Notes under the pieces: model-generated
What the model saw: only the letters and a program-made list of their open reading frames with translations
What the model was told of the DNA's origin: nothing
The model's database searches: none
Translations under genes and position numbers: made by a program
Shown: piece by piece, positions 33,763 to 46,087 of the stretch
How positions within the stretch are numbered: the stretch's first letter is position 1
How the letters are laid out: every line of letters begins with the position of its first letter
DNA from: Nymphaea colorata
Taxonomy: Eukaryota > Streptophyta > Magnoliopsida > Nymphaeales > Nymphaeaceae
Reading direction: 5' to 3'
Length of the DNA stretch: 64,000 nucleotides
NCBI RefSeq assembly: GCF_008831285.2
Contig: NC_045146.1
Span: forward strand, 8,444,972-8,508,971

Positions 33763-35175
33763 TGGGTCTCAAAGTCTAGATCCATAGTCTAAAGACTCTA
33801 AACCAGGTTGACACTCAACAATAAGACAAAACCTCAACTAAAATGATCTAAAGAGAATTAGTATTCCCTCGTATACTCACCAATCAGGAATATAGCTAAA
33901 GACGTCAAGTTTTCGTTGCAAAGAATTGAACTTTGAAATGACTTTTATTTTCAAAGTCTTGCCCATAAGCTTTTAGTGCATGTTGTGTGGAAAAGACAAC
34001 CTTCTTTTACCTGAAGCATTCGATGAAGTATTAGGATTGGGAATCGCACCGATGCTATCAAATCTCACGAAGGGATTTCTTTCCATTTTCAAGGTGTGAG
34101 CATAAAGAAATTGTCATCTGCTTCATAGGAAACCAAAGAAAAGGAGTAGATATTAACCTCGAATCATTCATAGACAAAGGATCTGCAATCAATGCTAGAG
34201 ACTTCAGCTTTCATGTCCTTCATCCCTTGGCAGACACTTTTTCTTTCTTGCTTTCATTTGTCATTGATTTTCTTTTGCTTTTTCTTGCTTTTTTTTTTTT
34301 GCTTGTCTTCTTTGTCATTTCATTTTTTTTTAGGCCGGCCTTCACCTTTGAGGGGAATACCTCACCACCCCAAAAGGCTACTACAGAACGCCATCTCTTT
34401 GATGGTTTTGTGTAGCTTTGTCACATGTCCTACCCACTTCAATTTATGAGTTTCAACGAGACAAAATGTTCATAGGTTATTATCTTCGTGAAATACACAT
34501 AAATCACCTTTATGCATACCCAGTACTCTCAATTACTAACCCAGAGGAACAACTACACTCGCCCTGAGCCCATCTCTCAACACTAATTTTGCTACTTGCC
34601 AAGGTTTCAAAGAACACTCAGGCTTCCACCTCTTCGCACTTTCATGTTTGATTCTTGCAGATGTTTGATTGCAAAGGCGAATAACATTTCTAATCCTTGA
34701 GCTCCTCGACATCACTGAACCCATCTTCATAGCTGACACAAAGAATCTTTCCAGTCTTCTCCTTCAATTGACTGATAGCAAGGGCTTGAAACTTCCTCCT
34801 TGACCCTCAAAGGAATACCTAAGACAAATCGAAGGTACATCGTCATGCAGCAAAATTCCTTTTCAAAAATAGTTGGTTTATTAAAACTTCTTGACGTCAA
34901 GTGATGTATTACCTAGATTGTTTTCCATTTTCCTTCGAGAAGGGTACGTTTATAAAACCAAGTGACCTTTGGTTGGAAGAAGAGAAATGACATGGTTTTT
35001 GCAAACTAAACATTGCAATAAAGCACTCCCCTTGAACTCACCCTGTAAACATAGGGCTTTGTGATGGAAGGGTTCATAACAAGATGAATTCCTTAGACTT
35101 CTCCTATTGTAAGGGTTCCTTGAGAAAAAGGGAAAAAAATGACTAGGAGAAAAGGTTAATTCCAACTCCGCTACC
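33763..35175 (-). repeat. Dispersed repeat copy B (1.4 kb, near-identical to copy D)
   Basis: Matches 55258-56662 end to end at about 95 percent by eye, including the left border ATGGGTCTCAAAGTCT and right border AACTCCGCTAC. Its central 700 bp also aligns with copies A, C and the Tat-gypsy 3' region. It starts where UCH-related homology stops, so this insertion, or the event that brought it, removed the 5' half of that gene. A minus-strand frame (SHFFPFFSRNPYN motif) is shared by B and D but looks non-coding. Confidence 0.85.
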
Positions 35176-36450
35176 CAATTAAAACACCACTTTCAAAGCT
35201 GACGCGAAAGTTTAAGGTTGACAAGATGAAAGGATGGATTCCATAGCCCATGACACATAATAATGTAGGTGTAACTTTGAGGAATGGTAGGAGGGAAAGG
35301 TACTCTTTGCCTTCCATTTCATATAAAATAAATTAACTCAGATTATTGAAGAGATATAACACACTAGAAATGAAAAACATGACAGCTCAATCCTCTCAAC
35401 CTAATCAGCAGCAGCAAGATTCAATCTACTTGTTGTCAAAAACCGTAACATATACAAAAACATGTCTTCTAATTGCCACAGCAATTGGTACTGACACAGA
35501 TCTTCAAATAAGTCAACAACTAATTCAGAATCAATCAGTAAAATTTATAGCAGCAAACTGTCTCATTTTTTCTTTGAGAAAGAAGCCCCAACTTGGCGAA
35601 CAAAACAAATCACACATACCCAAGCTATGATACCATGTGAACAAACTAAATATCTCACAAATAGGCAAATCTATGACACTTATGAATCACAAATTAATTT
35701 ATTAAGAACCTCACAAATAGCCCTTTAAGAACTTGATCGACCAACAAACAGAAAACAACATGAGCTGTTGGGATCTCCAACAGCTTGAAACATAGCCCAT
35801 GCAGAGTCCTCGGCCCTCTACAGCTAAGATATTCAGCTGGTAAAGCAAAAAAAGAAAATAAAATAAAAGACCACAAATATAAGAAAAATAATAAGAGATT
35901 ACACAAAGCAAAAAAAAAATATACAGCTGACTTCCTAACATAGTAGATGTCATCTACAGTAAAAGATATTCAGTGTTTCATAGCAACATATGAAAATCAT
36001 GTCCACCACAGTTACTGATGCCACAGACTAAGTCTTGTTTAACCAATCCCTTGGCATTCAAATGCAGAAGAACCCATATGAATGAATGCATACATCAATA
36101 CAAATATCATAACTGGATTGGAAAGCAATCGATGATCACATGATGATTACATACATATATGTTCATTCACTTTGACAACTACAAGAAAAAAATCAATACT
36201 GATTTGAATAATTCTGCTTCTCCTCAGACGCCTCAAAGAATAACATGAAAAAAGGGAAGTTAAAGAATTAAATTGCCTAAGAATTACTTATGAAAGCTAA
36301 CGTACTCCAATGTCAATGAAATACAAAAAAGCTGTGTTGAAGCATACAAAAAACAAGGTATACATACACACAAAAATTTCATCAAACAACTTGAGGACTA
36401 TCACAACGAAGACAACAAATCAGTGAGAGAGACAGGAAAAGATAACATAC
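35176..36450. other. No gene seen
   Basis: AT-rich. I searched the minus strand for the missing DUF627/TPR half of the UCH-related gene and did not find it. A GCTATGATACCA sequence at 35624-35635 resembles a degraded copia PBS on the minus strand but has no supporting structure. Confidence 0.4.
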
Positions 36451-36860
36451 AAGAGCTGCGTCGGCCATGGCAGACGCAGAGCCTTAGCCAGAGAGAGAGA
36501 GAACAGGTTAACATAGATGTTTCAGAAACGACCTCATATGAGAACAGCCACCAGCGATTAGGGCTGGACCACCTTCTTTCCGCAGGTCAGGGCTGTAAAT
36601 CAGAGACAAAGAATGAGTATCTAAGCAGAGAAAGGCGTTTCGTCTCGGCCATGGCCTACTCAGAACCTGGATTGAGTGACAGAAAGGGAAAGGGAGTGGA
36701 TAAAGAAGGTTTAGTGCATACCTTGAAGAAGAGCGGGTGCTCGGAGGGAGACGGGTTGCATGGCAGTTGAAGAAGAAGAGGGGAGACGCAGGGGAAGAGC
36801 CTGCAACTGAGAGGTTTCATCGAGAGGAAAGGGAAAGTGTGTGGGATGGAGTTTAGAAGT
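36451..36860 (-). other. Possible 5' end of a host gene (promoter/UTR-like)
   Basis: CT/GA-rich sequence on the minus strand, with two ATGGCCGA contexts and good donors: GCTCTT|GTATGT after a MADAAL start at 36468-36451, and CTTCAAG|GTATGC near 36722. These resemble a plant 5' UTR with short leader exons. No downstream exon can be joined to them, so identity is unknown; it might be the remains of the 5' end of the UCH-related locus. Confidence 0.25.
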
Positions 36861-39200
36861 TTGTCTGGGTTTAAATGTTAGGGAAAGCAAACAATTTCTT
36901 GGCTTGAGATAGAGAGAGACGGACGTTGAATACCGGAAAGAAGCCGAAAGTCTTCAAAAGAGTCCTTCCTTCTTCCTTCTTGGGAATTAATTTCGATTTC
37001 CCGTTATCATGGAATTCCTTAATTTTCTTGCTTTCCATTAATGAATAATGGATAGTCCAACTGCAGATTAAAAAGGACGTTCATATTAGAATATTCCAGT
37101 CCCTTTAATTGTACGTACATGGTAAATTGGTGGATCCGGTGCCCACCAATTAATATCCAAATGCTCAATTTAATGTGTTTACAGACCCAATAGTCATCAA
37201 TGCTTTGCAAAACCTTTATCCAATAAATTAGGATCTGTATCCCGTGGGAAATAAGCAGGTCCAAAAAAGTGCAAGGTTTCAAAGTGACCCGGTTTTGATT
37301 AGGTGATTTCATGTGAAACCGATCACTGACTTGAATAAACAGGTCCAATTAAGAAACTAGATCTAGAACATAAAATCTCGTATAAAAGGTTGCCATAAAT
37401 TCAGTTTATGTTTAAGAAGCCATTATCATTATCCCATTAAAAAATATAATTTTGAAGGATAGATCCAACAGTTCCAACTTCCAAGCTTTTACAAATATCA
37501 ATCAATCTAATAATTACACTTGGTAACATCATACTATCTTATGTATTCAATGAAGTCCTCACATGCATTCAAAGGAGTGCGATCATAAAACGGTAGGCCA
37601 AGAAATTGTATGAAACAATTAGAAATTTAATTGTAGATGCTCTAAAATGTGAACAAAAACATCTGAACAAGAAAAGGTAACAAGGTTCCTTTTCCAAACA
37701 CATCTCACTTGAATTACCAGAGAAATGGCGACGAAGAAGAATATACCAATCAACAGGTGAGTGTACACGATGGTAGTATCCAGGCTTTAAATATATGACA
37801 GTATAATATTCCCTTCACTGGACTGTTAAAGAAACAAATATAATATTGCATCAATAATGTCCACTTCAACGCAACAGGGGTCAAAACAACATACAGAGAA
37901 CCAAAGAAACTCAGTCTCGTAACACCTGAATCAGCCAACAAGAAGACCAACAAGAATTACCAATGTATTCAGCACAAAAGAATTAAAGAAGTAACAAAAA
38001 TGATGGGAAAACCATAGACCAGCTTAAAGTTTAAAATGGACATCAACCACAGCACAGTCTCTTGTTTACTCTATACAAAAAGAATTAATTCTGAGGTAGT
38101 GTTTGGATAAGGAAGCAAAATTGGGTTTAGTTGAAAACAGGTCTTTCATCCACACAGAGGATGTTGACAAACTTTATACCACACAGAGGATGTTGACAAA
38201 CTAAAAACATAGAAGGCATCAAATGAAGATTTACATGAATGACTGGAAATGGTTGATCTGAAAAAAAAAGGGCTTACATGACAAGAATATTAAGCTTGAG
38301 AAGGTTAACCTAAACTGGCTAGAAGGACTTGGATAAGTTTGCCCTCACTGAAAGTAGAAGAATCTTGATAATGGCTGACCACTGGATGTAGGATAGCTAC
38401 CAATTTTATACCTCTTCCTCGTCCAATATTGTTTCCTGAAGAAGGATAAAATGAGATGTTCATATCAACTGCAGCAACAGAGAAAGGAACAAAACTCTTT
38501 GCTCTCTTTTACTGCATTTGCTATCGTGTGAGACATTACAACTATAGAATGTAGAATGTACCGTTCAGGAGATCAAAGGTCAAAATAATATAGAAGACAC
38601 TTTAGCAAGTCAAATGAGGCATACACAGTTCTGCGCCATAGAAGAAGCTCAACCTGTTATTTTTTCAGCTTATATTTTCATGCATAATACTCCCTTAAAA
38701 GGTTAATGCATTCAGACCTAGTTCCGTAACAAATAATTTCAGCTCTGAAAGAAGCACAATTAAGAATGCAATAAGGTGAATGCAGCATGGCCATTTACCA
38801 AGCCTCCTTTACAATACTCTATTCAGACCTAGCCCTCTCTTCAGTGATACTCCAACATATCAACTAGGTTTACGCACTCTTCAAAACCTAACTTGTTCAT
38901 CTAATTTCCAGTCACATGCAGTCCGTGCTAGCTACATGAAAGTGACGAAATCTAATTGATGCATTTGTTTAGTCATCTATATAGCTTTGACAAAAAATTT
39001 TACATTAAGTTTACGACTGGAGACCTATTATGACACGTCTAGACAATTGCATAAATGAAAGGAATTGCATCATGGATACATAAATACATACATCAGTGTC
39101 CAATGAAAGCAGTCTACAACTTTCTATAGATTGAGCGAGAGAGAGAGACAGTACAACAATGTCTTGCAGTAAGTACACATGAAAAGTTAGAAAATGCACT
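36861..39200. other. No gene seen
   Basis: AT-rich DNA with only short frames. A 26-bp phrase (ACCACACAGAGGATGTTGACA) occurs twice in direct tandem at about 38150-38205. Confidence 0.45.
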
Positions 39201-39201
39201 C

Positions 39202-40194
39202 TCAAGGTTTCCATGGCTGCTTTGCACTCCTTCCATTCGCATGTGAGGCCTCCAGCAAAGCGACTTGGCGCTCTGCCGATAACTCCACATAAACATAAGA
39301 AGAATTATACATACCTTGCCGTTTGACTATTGGAGATAGGGCAATGGTGCCTTTCTTGGGTGATCGAACGAATGTGCCCCTATGGCGTAAATGGTGCTTC
39401 CCAATTCCAACTATTTCTTTTTCCAACTTGAATCGGCATGAAGTATGAACGAACATCCAAGATTTCATAAAATCTGGCCTGTTCCTTTTTCATCAACGTT
39501 AACGATTTTGTGGCCATTTTCTTGTAGGTTCTCTTCACTTCTTGCAATCTCTTGCTTCATGACCTCAACGCAAGGGAAATTATTGTTGCTACCACAAAAA
39601 TCGAGTTGATGACAGACCTTAACCATCTCTTTGTCTTGAGAGGCGGACACTACCTTTGCTATTTGTTCTCCATCCTAGTATGACAACTCTAGAATGTTCT
39701 CAGTTCTGATCACCTTACCATCTAAGTTGTTAAGCAATTGTTCCAGTAGGTCTTTGAAAGCCTTTTGTTGTGCCATTATCATTCCCAATCTCTTATTCAT
39801 GGATTCTCATGACTGCTCGATCTTCCCAACCTTCCTTTCCATCGCCTCCGTGAACTTGTCCATCATTTGGTGCTCTTCCTACAATTGCTTGCAGAAGGAT
39901 TCAAGAACTCCAGGATCCTCATCCTCATCAGCAGACAATGTGAAGAGGTTGTTTGGTTTGGTGAATAAGATGACTAGCTCTGATACCATTGTTAGCCACC
40001 ACCTGCTAACATCCACCTGCTACAAGAAAACACTCACCCACACACACTGCCTAACCATGTTAGAGCAACCCTCACCAGAGGAAAATCCCTAGTTCATCGA
40101 TAACCCTAATGACCCCCACAATTCCCTTATTTATAGTGATCTTCTGGATCAGTCCAGTAGACCTGATTCCTGATCCGAACCCTAGGCTGTAACA
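39202..40194 (-). mobile_element. LTR-retroelement fragment: candidate LTR, PBS and gag-like frame
   Basis: GCTCTGATACCA at 39977-39988 (minus: TGGTATCAGAGC) is an initiator-Met PBS. Next to it a TG...CA unit runs 39990-40194, a candidate 205-bp LTR with TGTTA/TAACA ends. Past the PBS the minus strand encodes a broken frame from 39966: MVSELVILFTKPNN, an acidic DEDEDPG stretch, then a predicted coiled coil with MERKVGKIEQS and KAFKDLLEQLLNNLDG, with two or three stops. That resembles a gag N-terminus but I cannot assign a lineage. The second LTR is not found. Confidence 0.45.
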
Positions 40195-40375
40195 GTCTCC
40201 AACCTGGTTCATGAAATCGAGAGGCTCCTCAACTCGAACTGAGATGTCTCCCCAACTTGGTTCTTGAAACCGAGTTGCTCCCCGACCCGGTTCTTGAAGC
40301 CGATACGTCACTCCCTCGGTTCTTCAAACCAAGATGCCTCCCCAACCCGGTTCTATGAAACGACTCCCACAACTA
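40195..40375. repeat. Degenerate ~33-45 bp tandem repeats
   Basis: CCAACNNGGTTCNTGAAACCGAG-like units recur four to five times (for example CCCAACTTGGTTCTTG at 40251 and CCCGACCCGGTTCTTG at 40281). They abut the candidate LTR and may belong to the same element. Confidence 0.55.
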
Positions 40376-41344
40376 AACTCAGCTATGCCGAGAGGTCAAA
40401 CTCTATTTTGGGAGGTCGATGCAAGGGTGAATTCATACCTGGGTTACATGGAGGATTTGAGGTGTCATGATGAGAGTTGCTAGAGCCAGTCGAGACTATG
40501 GAGTACCTGTCACGACATGCCAGTCAACCTGCATAGTGCTGCCAGACATCTCTTCTGCACCATCAGTCTGTATCCTTGTATACACGTCTGTCAATCTCTG
40601 CAATTTTTATTTTCTTTTTGTATCCACACATATCAATCTCTTCCCCAAAGCGCCACAAATTTTTTCAGCAGCATCATTTGCACATCAATCTCTACCAGTT
40701 TCACCGTGTCCTCCAAGCGCTGTGAGTTTCGTCATGTCCTCCAAGCGCTACAAGTGCCTACCATTGTTAGCACCGATTCTGGTTTGCTTGCAATTAAGTA
40801 ACTAACCAAGGACCCTCCCAACTCTAAGTTAGGCCAGGAAAAGAGTCTCACTGAGAGGTAAGCCTCATTAAACCCTAAATTCTTCAAGGGTATCTATGGA
40901 GCTCTGGGGTCGACAACATCTCCATGGCGGCTGCGTTCCAATGCATCACACATCCTTCACTACATGAATCTTTCATCCAACTGCACAGGTTCAAAATAAA
41001 TACTCCCTAAGAGGCCTAACATGGTCTTCATCGCCTCTCACATGATCAAGGGGCTAGTCAATGGCTTGGTTCTACAATGTTTTCATCATTCAGGCTCTAA
41101 TTAGGGTAAAAAATGGTAAAAAAATTCTCTCTAGAGTGTCTCTTCATTAAGCTATCTCATAAAACTCGACTTCTCTAGAGAGTGTTCACATCTCATAAAA
41201 CTCAACAAAGCTCCTAAACAAACCCATTTCACAATGAAAGTGAAAAACAAACATGACAAGCATTATGCTGGAAAACCACTAAAGCAGACAGTAAAAGAAA
41301 AAATTGAACTACCATAAAATCAAACCAACAATGTGTCAACTCAA
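40376..41344. other. No gene seen
   Basis: Overlapping plus-strand frames at 40467-40805 are mutually exclusive and lack domains. Confidence 0.4.
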
Positions 41345-42229
41345 CAAAACTTCATCAAGATTGATTTTGCATCAATGCCATCAAATCTCTAGAGGGGATG
41401 TTTTTCAATTTCCAAAATATGAACATAAAGGAATCATCTTCGGCATCTTAGGTAGTCAACAAGAGAAGCAACTATTGACCCCAGAATCGCACATCTATGA
41501 AAGATTGTCACATTCAATTCCTGCGAGTTCAACCTTCATGATTTTCATCTCTTGGCAGGCACATTTTTTTTTCCATGTTTTTCTTCTTTCTTTCTTTCTT
41601 TCTTTCTTTTGCATTTGGCTTTTTTATTTTTTTTTCTTGCTTTTTTTTTTCAAGGCCGACCTTCACCTTTGAGGGAATACCTGACCACCCCAAAGGCTAG
41701 TACGAAGCTCCACCGCTTTGGTGGCAATGTGTAGCTTTGTCAAATGTCCCACCCGTTTCAGCTTACGGGCTTCGATGAGACAAAGGTTCATAAGTCGTTA
41801 TCTTCATAGGACAGACATAAGTCACCTATATGTCTACCTGATACTCTCGATTAATGACTCAGAGGAATGACTACACAAGCCTCGAGCCCATCTCTCAACT
41901 CCCATGTTGCTACCTGCCAAGATCGTACAAAGCATTATGGCTTTTCTCTCACGATATTTTCCTGTTCAATCCTTGTAAATGCGTGATCATTATAGCATTT
42001 TCTAGTCTTGACTTTCTTAGCTTCATAAGATTTTTCCTTACTACTCATATACATGAATTTTTCAGCTTTCCTCTTCCACTGATTGACAACAAAAACTTAA
42101 AATTTTCTCCCTTTACTTGAGAGGCATTAAGAATAAACCAAAGGCATATATCATTGTGTGAGAAAACAATTTTAAAATTGTTTTTAAGCAAAATTTAAAA
42201 TTTTCTCTTTTATGAAAATTCTTGACATC
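41345..42229 (-). repeat. Dispersed repeat copy C
   Basis: Closest to copy A (shared CAATTTCCAAAATATGAACAT, GGAATACCTGACCACCCC, GAGCCCATCTCTCAACTC). It stops at TTCTTGACATC, where copy A continues, and the gypsy gag sequence begins at once, so this is an insertion or recombination junction. Includes a (CTTT)n tract at about 41584-41612. Confidence 0.75.
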
Positions 42230-42625
42230 GGGCCGCATCATGAAGAACCGAGAAGAGAACACGAGCATAGGTCCATCATTCCATGACTTTGGGCGATTCT
42301 GAGGAAGAGTTAGATCGTGAGATCGATATGTTACAGGGCCAAAGAGCAGGCCAGCACCATGCTGGTTTCAACCAAGGACGAAGGGGCCGAATCATGAGGA
42401 GCCAAGGCTCCCTATGCCTAAGATGGATTTTCCTAGGTTTAATGGGAAAAGGCCACGGAAATGGATCTATAAGGCCGAACAATATTTTGTGTGCCAAAAC
42501 ACCGTCGAAGGCCAAAAGATCATGTTAGCAAAGATGTATTTAGAGGAGGACGCCATGCAATGGTATTTTTGGTGGGAAGACTTGAATAGGAACGCCACAT
42601 GGAACCTATTTAAGGAAGACTTGTT

Positions 42626-42633
42626 GCTGCGAG
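42626..42633. repeat. hAT target site duplication (GCTGCGAG), left
   Basis: Repeated at 43598-43605 directly after the element. Confidence 0.9.
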
Positions 42634-43597
42634 TAAGCCTGGGCACCGGGCCGGGCCGCCGCCGGGTACCCGATACCCGGCCCGGGCCTGGGCTTAGAAA
42701 AATTAGTTATCGGGCGGTAGAGAGGAAAAGTCGTGGGGAGGGAGAGTAAATGGAGGTTGCGGGGGATGAGGAATCTGCCATCGCCACTGGGAAGTGGCAG
42801 ACTGGCAGTGAAGAGGACGCCAACAAAGGTTGGTGATGGGAAGTGGCAGGTGAAGAGGACGCCAGCAGAGTGGAGGTTGCGTGGATGAGCAGTCCGCTCT
42901 GTTCGGATTGAGGTTGGGGTTTGGGTTTTTAGAAATTTGCTGTTTTGTGGATCACAATCCTCTCCGGCTGTTTCCTCTGGTGAGTCCTTTGATGATGACG
43001 AGTGATTCTTCGTCTGACTTTCTTCTCCTTTTTATCTCCAACATTCTAACAACCAAGGAAAGGGGGAAAGAACCAAGAACACAGAGGGTGAGAGGGAGAG
43101 AGAGGTATGTCTTCCTTCCGCCTCTTCTACTTCTATTATACTACAACAGAGGCAGAGGCATTGAGTCTCACTCTCAACTGCCTAGCCAAACAACATCCTG
43201 CTTTTGTTGTCTGTCTTGCACAACAACCTCGCATTGCAACCAATCATCAAATTGAAGAGGGAATGTATGGCCAACAAGAACCCGTGGAGTGTTCGCTTGC
43301 AAATGAAAAGCGGGGGAGGAAAAAACAACGGAAAAAGAAGGGAGAAAGGCTTGAAAGTGAGACCCTTCACGGCACGGCAGCAGCAGGAGGCCCTTCACGG
43401 TAGCAGCAAGGCCGTTCATGACAATAGCAAGAGGGAAGCCCGGCGTGGCCCGACACCAGGCCCGTCAATAATTGGGCCGGGCCGGGCCTCGGGCGTAATT
43501 TCAAGCCTGAGGCCCGATAGTTCATCGGCCCGGTAGTGTTAATGGGCTCAGGGTTTGTCAATTTTTTCGGGCCGGGCCGGCCCGATGCCCAGCCTTA
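42634..43597. mobile_element. Non-autonomous hAT transposon (964 bp) in gypsy gag
   Basis: Terminal inverted repeats TAAGCCTGGGCACCGGGCC (left) and TAAGGCTGGGCATCGGGCC (right, complementary strand), matching at about 21 of 24 positions, with an 8-bp target duplication. Ends of the type TARGGCTGGGCA with GGGCC-rich subterminal arrays are typical of plant hAT elements. The interior (frames at 42881-43255 and 43107-43536) has no transposase domain, so it would need a partner element to move. The gag homology resumes cleanly on both sides. Confidence 0.92.
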
Positions 43598-43605
43598 GCT
43601 GCGAG
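43598..43605. repeat. hAT target site duplication (GCTGCGAG), right
   Basis: Identical to 42626-42633. Confidence 0.9.
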
Positions 43606-44104
43606 TTGGTGATACATCTTTCGTTAATCATGAGATTGAGCTCCAACACCTTCAACAAACCTCTACGGTATAAGAGTACCAGCACAAGTTTGAGGCCCTC
43701 TCAAGCATGGTAAGAAATAGGGAGGAAGAAACATTGATTTCACACTTCATTGGAGGACTAGATGAAGACATCCAAATCGAAATGCTCACGGATCCACCCA
43801 CCGAGTTAAGAAAATGTTTTGGATTGGCACGAAAAAATGAAGAGAAACTTAGACGAAAAGAGGCACGAAAGAAAGCTTTCAAACCGGGTGTTTCCAACCA
43901 AAGCCCAACATTGGCAAGACTCCTCAAAACTTCAAAAAGGTGGAAAACAGGCCAGCTTTTTGTAATAATATTCCCATCAAATACATCTCTCGCCAAGAGC
44001 GAGAAGAAAGGATTAAGAAGGGGCTATGCTTCAATTGTGAAGAGAAGTAGCACACCGGGCATAAGTGTAAGCATTTCCAGCTTTACGAGGTAGTTGATAG
44101 TGAT

Positions 44105-44698
44105 GAGGAAATAGAGGATGAAGAGGAGACTGAGGGCACAGAGGTAGCCAAGGTAGAAGAGGCCGAGAAAGAAGATGAGGGCTTGTGTCACGCGCTCACC
44201 AATAACGGGCCTAATGCTATGAAAGTTGTTGGAAAGATCAACAACAAATGGGTGGTAGTTCTTCTTGATACCGGAGCCACCCACAACTTCCTCAATTCAA
44301 AATTGGCTCATATAGTAGAAGGAAAGACCAATCCGCAAGCCTCTTTCAGTGTCATGATAGGGAATGGATCTAAGCTTTCTTGCAACGAGATTTGCAAAGA
44401 TGTAAATTTAGTGATGCATAGGATTCCTTTCAAAGTGGATCTATACCTTCTCCCAATATGAGGTGTAGATGTAGTTCTTGGAATCCAATGGATGAAAACC
44501 TTAGGTAAAATATCATGGGACTTTGATAATATGACCATGACATTTCCTAAGGATGGTGGAGGTGAAGTCACCCTAGAGGCAATCAAACCAGATGTGGACC
44601 CTAAACCAGCCCTAAAGGCACTCATTGCCAATCAGCCCGCGCATTGGTTAGTATCTATGGTAAAGGACATCACACCACCCACGGCATGTCTTGAAGAT
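44105..44698 (+). pseudogene. Gypsy aspartic protease region
   Basis: An acidic linker (DSDEEIEDEEETEG) is followed by the retropepsin core VVVLLDTGATHNFLNSKLA, with the catalytic Asp in DTGA, then KVDLYLLPI, a TGA, and GVDVVLGIQWM with the second conserved protease block. Homology is cut at 44698 by copia-2. Confidence 0.85.
44694..44698. repeat. Copia-2 target site duplication (AAGAT), left
   Basis: Repeated at 48366-48370. Confidence 0.93.
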
Positions 44699-44952
44699 TG
44701 TTGACGTGTTTTAATGTACGGGTCTGGGTCTGGACCCGGTCCAGTGTGTGCTCCTGTTTAGGCCTGTTGAGACTCTGCTTGTATCTTGGTAACCCTAATT
44801 TTTGGGTGTGAATGAAATCTTAAGAGAGAGAGAGACTGGTTGCGAGTGGGCACCAGTTCCTCCTCATCCGTGGTTTTTTCCCTCTTGTTGAGGGTTTTTC
44901 CACGTTACATCGTGTTCATCGTATTCTTTTTCCTATTTTTCGTGTTTCTACA
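44699..44952 (+). repeat. 5' LTR of copia-2
   Basis: 254 bp, TGTTGACGTG to GTTTCTACA. Contains a GGGTC-TG-GACCC inverted repeat near its start, the counterpart of the hairpin in the copia-1 LTR, and shares its CCGTGGTTTTT and final TTTCTACA with copia-1. Confidence 0.95.
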
Positions 44953-44967
44953 TGGTATCAGAGCCAA
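44953..44967 (+). promoter_or_regulatory. Primer binding site of copia-2 (initiator-Met tRNA)
   Basis: TGGTATCAGAGCCAA directly after the LTR, identical to the copia-1 PBS. Confidence 0.95.
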
Positions 44968-46087
44968 CGAGTTTGGGAATTTTCTTTGCGGTCGTGAACT
45001 TCCGGCCCTGACCTTCCCGTCACTCGCTGCTCTTGTTCCGCCACTGACGTTGCCGCCGCCTGGCTGCATTGCCTGAGATCGTTGCCCTCTCCAGACCGAC
45101 GTCGGAGATTGCTGTCGCCCAAAGCTGCCCTCTGCTCCTCCACTTGGTTCTTAGTTTCTTGTTTGTGCTCGTATTGGATCACCATTTGAGTGGTGATCAT
45201 CTGCCGCCGTTAAGTTCCGGTGGACACCGTCGACTCTTGCCGGTTTGCTGTGCGAGCTCCTTCACCATCGACTTGTGGATGACCTACCAGCGGATTTGAT
45301 CGAAGGAGAACCGATTTGAGGGCCGTTTGAAGACGATCGTGCCATGTTCTGTATACTCAGTTTTAACAGGTCTCACTAAGCTTTTTTTTTCTGAGCTTCA
45401 ATCAAGGGCTCAATTGGCTATAACTTTTGGGGGTTTTGATTCTGATCGCTTCCCAACAAACCAATCTGCCGAAGAGAAGTGGAATCGTGTCAATCGGTGC
45501 AGTATTGAGTGAGATTCAAGCTCAAGAAATTTGATCAGACACTGTTCTGCTTTACCGCCGACCAGTCCCTGTTTCTGGTGACTTTTTCGGCAATCAGACC
45601 GTTGGATTTTGATGATTCTGGTGCCATTCAATTTCCAACATCCAGGTGATCCTCTCCACCAAGTTTGACGTCGAACGGACTACAGATGGCGTTTCTGGAG
45701 GCGACGGACGGAATCTGGCGGAAATCAACGGCGTCTTCCTGAAGCGGGCGACAGGCAACCCGCGCCTTCAAGGCTCCATGTCCTGAGTGTAGACTGCTCG
45801 GATTCAGCCCAAATTTGGAGCGTCCACTCCTTGGCTCGTGCTCTTGCTGTGATCCAAATTTCAGAATTTTTGGAGGTGTTTACGATTTTATACGATTTTT
45901 CAAGTGAAGCCCTCTCCAACAGGCCTGAAGCTGAGTTGCGCCTGAGGACTTCTCTCGACGGTCCCAGTGCTCTCACGCCTTGGATCATCAGCTACGTCAT
46001 CTGGCTGTCGTCCCGAGCGTCTGTAGCCTCTCTCATTCTGTGCCACCAACGTCATTCAAGAAGAAATTTGGGTGTTCTTTCGACGTG
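44968..46087 (+). other. Leader of copia-2
   Basis: 1.1 kb between PBS and the gag start, much longer than the 0.4-kb leader of copia-1 and not GC-rich. No conserved frame; short frames on both strands have no domains. Packaging signals, if any, would lie here. Confidence 0.6.

Larger units (their letters stand above)
42283..44100 (+). pseudogene. Gypsy gag (split by a hAT insertion)
   Basis: Capsid-like segment: PKMDFPRFNGKRPRKWIY, then EGQKIMLAKMYLEEDAMQWY and LFKEDLLLRV up to the hAT insertion. After the insertion it resumes with HKFEALSSMVRNREEETL and FIGGLDEDIQIEM, the usual retrotrans_gag ending. The zinc knuckle at about 44025-44070 reads CFNCEEK, then TAG where the family has Trp, then HTGHKC. 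The N-terminal start is uncertain because the frame switches between 42283 and 42414. Confidence 0.82.

Noticed and set aside
34950-35165. Minus-strand frame shared by repeats B and D (SHFFPFFSRNPYN)
   Set aside because: Shared because the DNA is duplicated; no similarity to a known protein and short.
35624-35660. Copia PBS on the minus strand (GCTATGATACCA)
   Set aside because: One mismatch to the usual site, no LTR-like partner and no gag frame on the expected side.
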